A stretch of 6,166 bases of DNA from Flavobacteriales bacterium CG_4_9_14_3_um_filter_32_8 (GTDB lineage: Bacteria > Bacteroidota > Bacteroidia > Flavobacteriales_E > Vicingaceae), in assembly GCA_002790175.1 (NCBI GenBank), contig PFUQ01000126.1:1-6166 (forward strand), given 5' to 3'. Shown here piece after piece: positions 5,968-6,166 of this stretch. The translations under genes were made by a program, and so were the position numbers. Every line of letters starts with the position of its first letter. Position 1 is the first letter of the stretch. Under the pieces are notes generated by a model. The model did not search any database, was not told where the DNA came from, and worked only from the letters and a program-made list of their open reading frames with translations.

Positions 5968-6166
5968 TTATTTCCACCATTCATTTAGTTCTTCCTTTTT
6001 TGCTTTTTCATCTCCGTAAAGCCAAGCCTTTTGGTAATTCTCCCAATCTTTATTATAATATTTTTCGCTTGGTGAAAATTCACCAGCTCCAATGTCAAAA
6101 TCTCTGTTTGTAATAGGAATTCTGTAATCTGCCCAATTGCATATTTTTTCTTTTCCAGTTGAATAG
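5968..6166 (-). CDS. Unrecognised protein, C-terminal 65 codons, cut by window end
   Basis: An open frame enters from the right edge and runs 65 codons to the TAA at 5970-5968. The sequence contains YSTGKEKICNWADYRIPIT (residues 1-19 of the visible part), DFDIGAGEFSPSEKYYNKDW (22-41) and ends KEELNEWWK. It is rich in Trp, Tyr, Lys and Glu, with no membrane segment and no recognisable catalytic motif. Biased composition, absence of stops across the whole visible stretch, and a coding-like C-terminus support it as real. The antisense frame in the same place looks non-coding. I do not recognise the family. It runs in the same direction as the antitoxin but is separated from it by the 133-nt inverted-repeat element. 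Most of the gene lies outside this window. Confidence 0.7.
   Translation of the reverse strand, partial: YSTGKEKICNWADYRIPITNRDFDIGAGEFSPSEKYYNKDWENYQKAWLYGDEKAKKEELNEWWK

Noticed and set aside
5853..6113. Plus-strand open frame of 86 codons with basic N-terminus and hydrophobic middle
   Set aside because: It starts inside the inverted-repeat element and runs antisense to the well-supported C-terminal coding fragment at 5968-6166. Its composition looks like read-through of the opposite strand, with no family resemblance.

Overview
The window looks like chromosomal DNA from a gliding member of the Bacteroidota, most likely a flavobacterium or close relative. The evidence is a recognisable gldB-gldC pair, strong A+T bias, exported proteins with a cleavage site before Gln ('FAQ', 'SAQ'), an outer-membrane beta-barrel protein of the broad PorT-like type, and several upstream boxes matching TAnnTTTG, the Bacteroidota -7 promoter element. 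No phage, insertion sequence, CRISPR array, rRNA or tRNA is visible.

Layout. Positions 1-3408 hold a tightly packed minus-strand run, in transcription order: gldB (3408-2386), gldC (2343-2005), an unrecognised exported 156-residue protein (2002-1532), hemN (1531-167), and the first 40 codons of a minimal nucleotidyltransferase (120-1, cut by the window edge). Spacings of 42, 2 and 0 nt suggest that the first four are one operon. The nucleotidyltransferase follows after 46 nt with its own -7-like box. Diverging from gldB across a 54-bp promoter region are an outer-membrane beta-barrel protein (3463-4257) and, 6 nt later, nadE (4264-5055), both on the plus strand.

Convergent with nadE, and only 3 nt from it, is a toxin-antitoxin locus on the minus strand. 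A complete UPF0175-family antitoxin (5762-5511) overlaps by 8 nt the start of a DUF3368/PIN-type toxin that is visibly broken (5518-5059). The toxin has three reading-frame lesions, and one of them removes the region expected to carry the first catalytic aspartate. The antitoxin is therefore probably an orphan remnant. Upstream of it, 5828-5960 forms a 133-nt imperfect inverted repeat with a nested hairpin, and beyond that is the C-terminal 65 codons of an unrecognised gene running off the right edge.

Functionally, the left and central parts are housekeeping and envelope genes: gliding motility accessory lipoprotein GldB and its partner GldC, heme synthesis under low oxygen, NAD synthesis, and an outer-membrane protein. 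The right 1.1 kb is accessory DNA showing decay. The points most worth a second look are the broken toxin beside an intact antitoxin and the structured 133-nt element. I see no complete new defence or metabolic system in this window.
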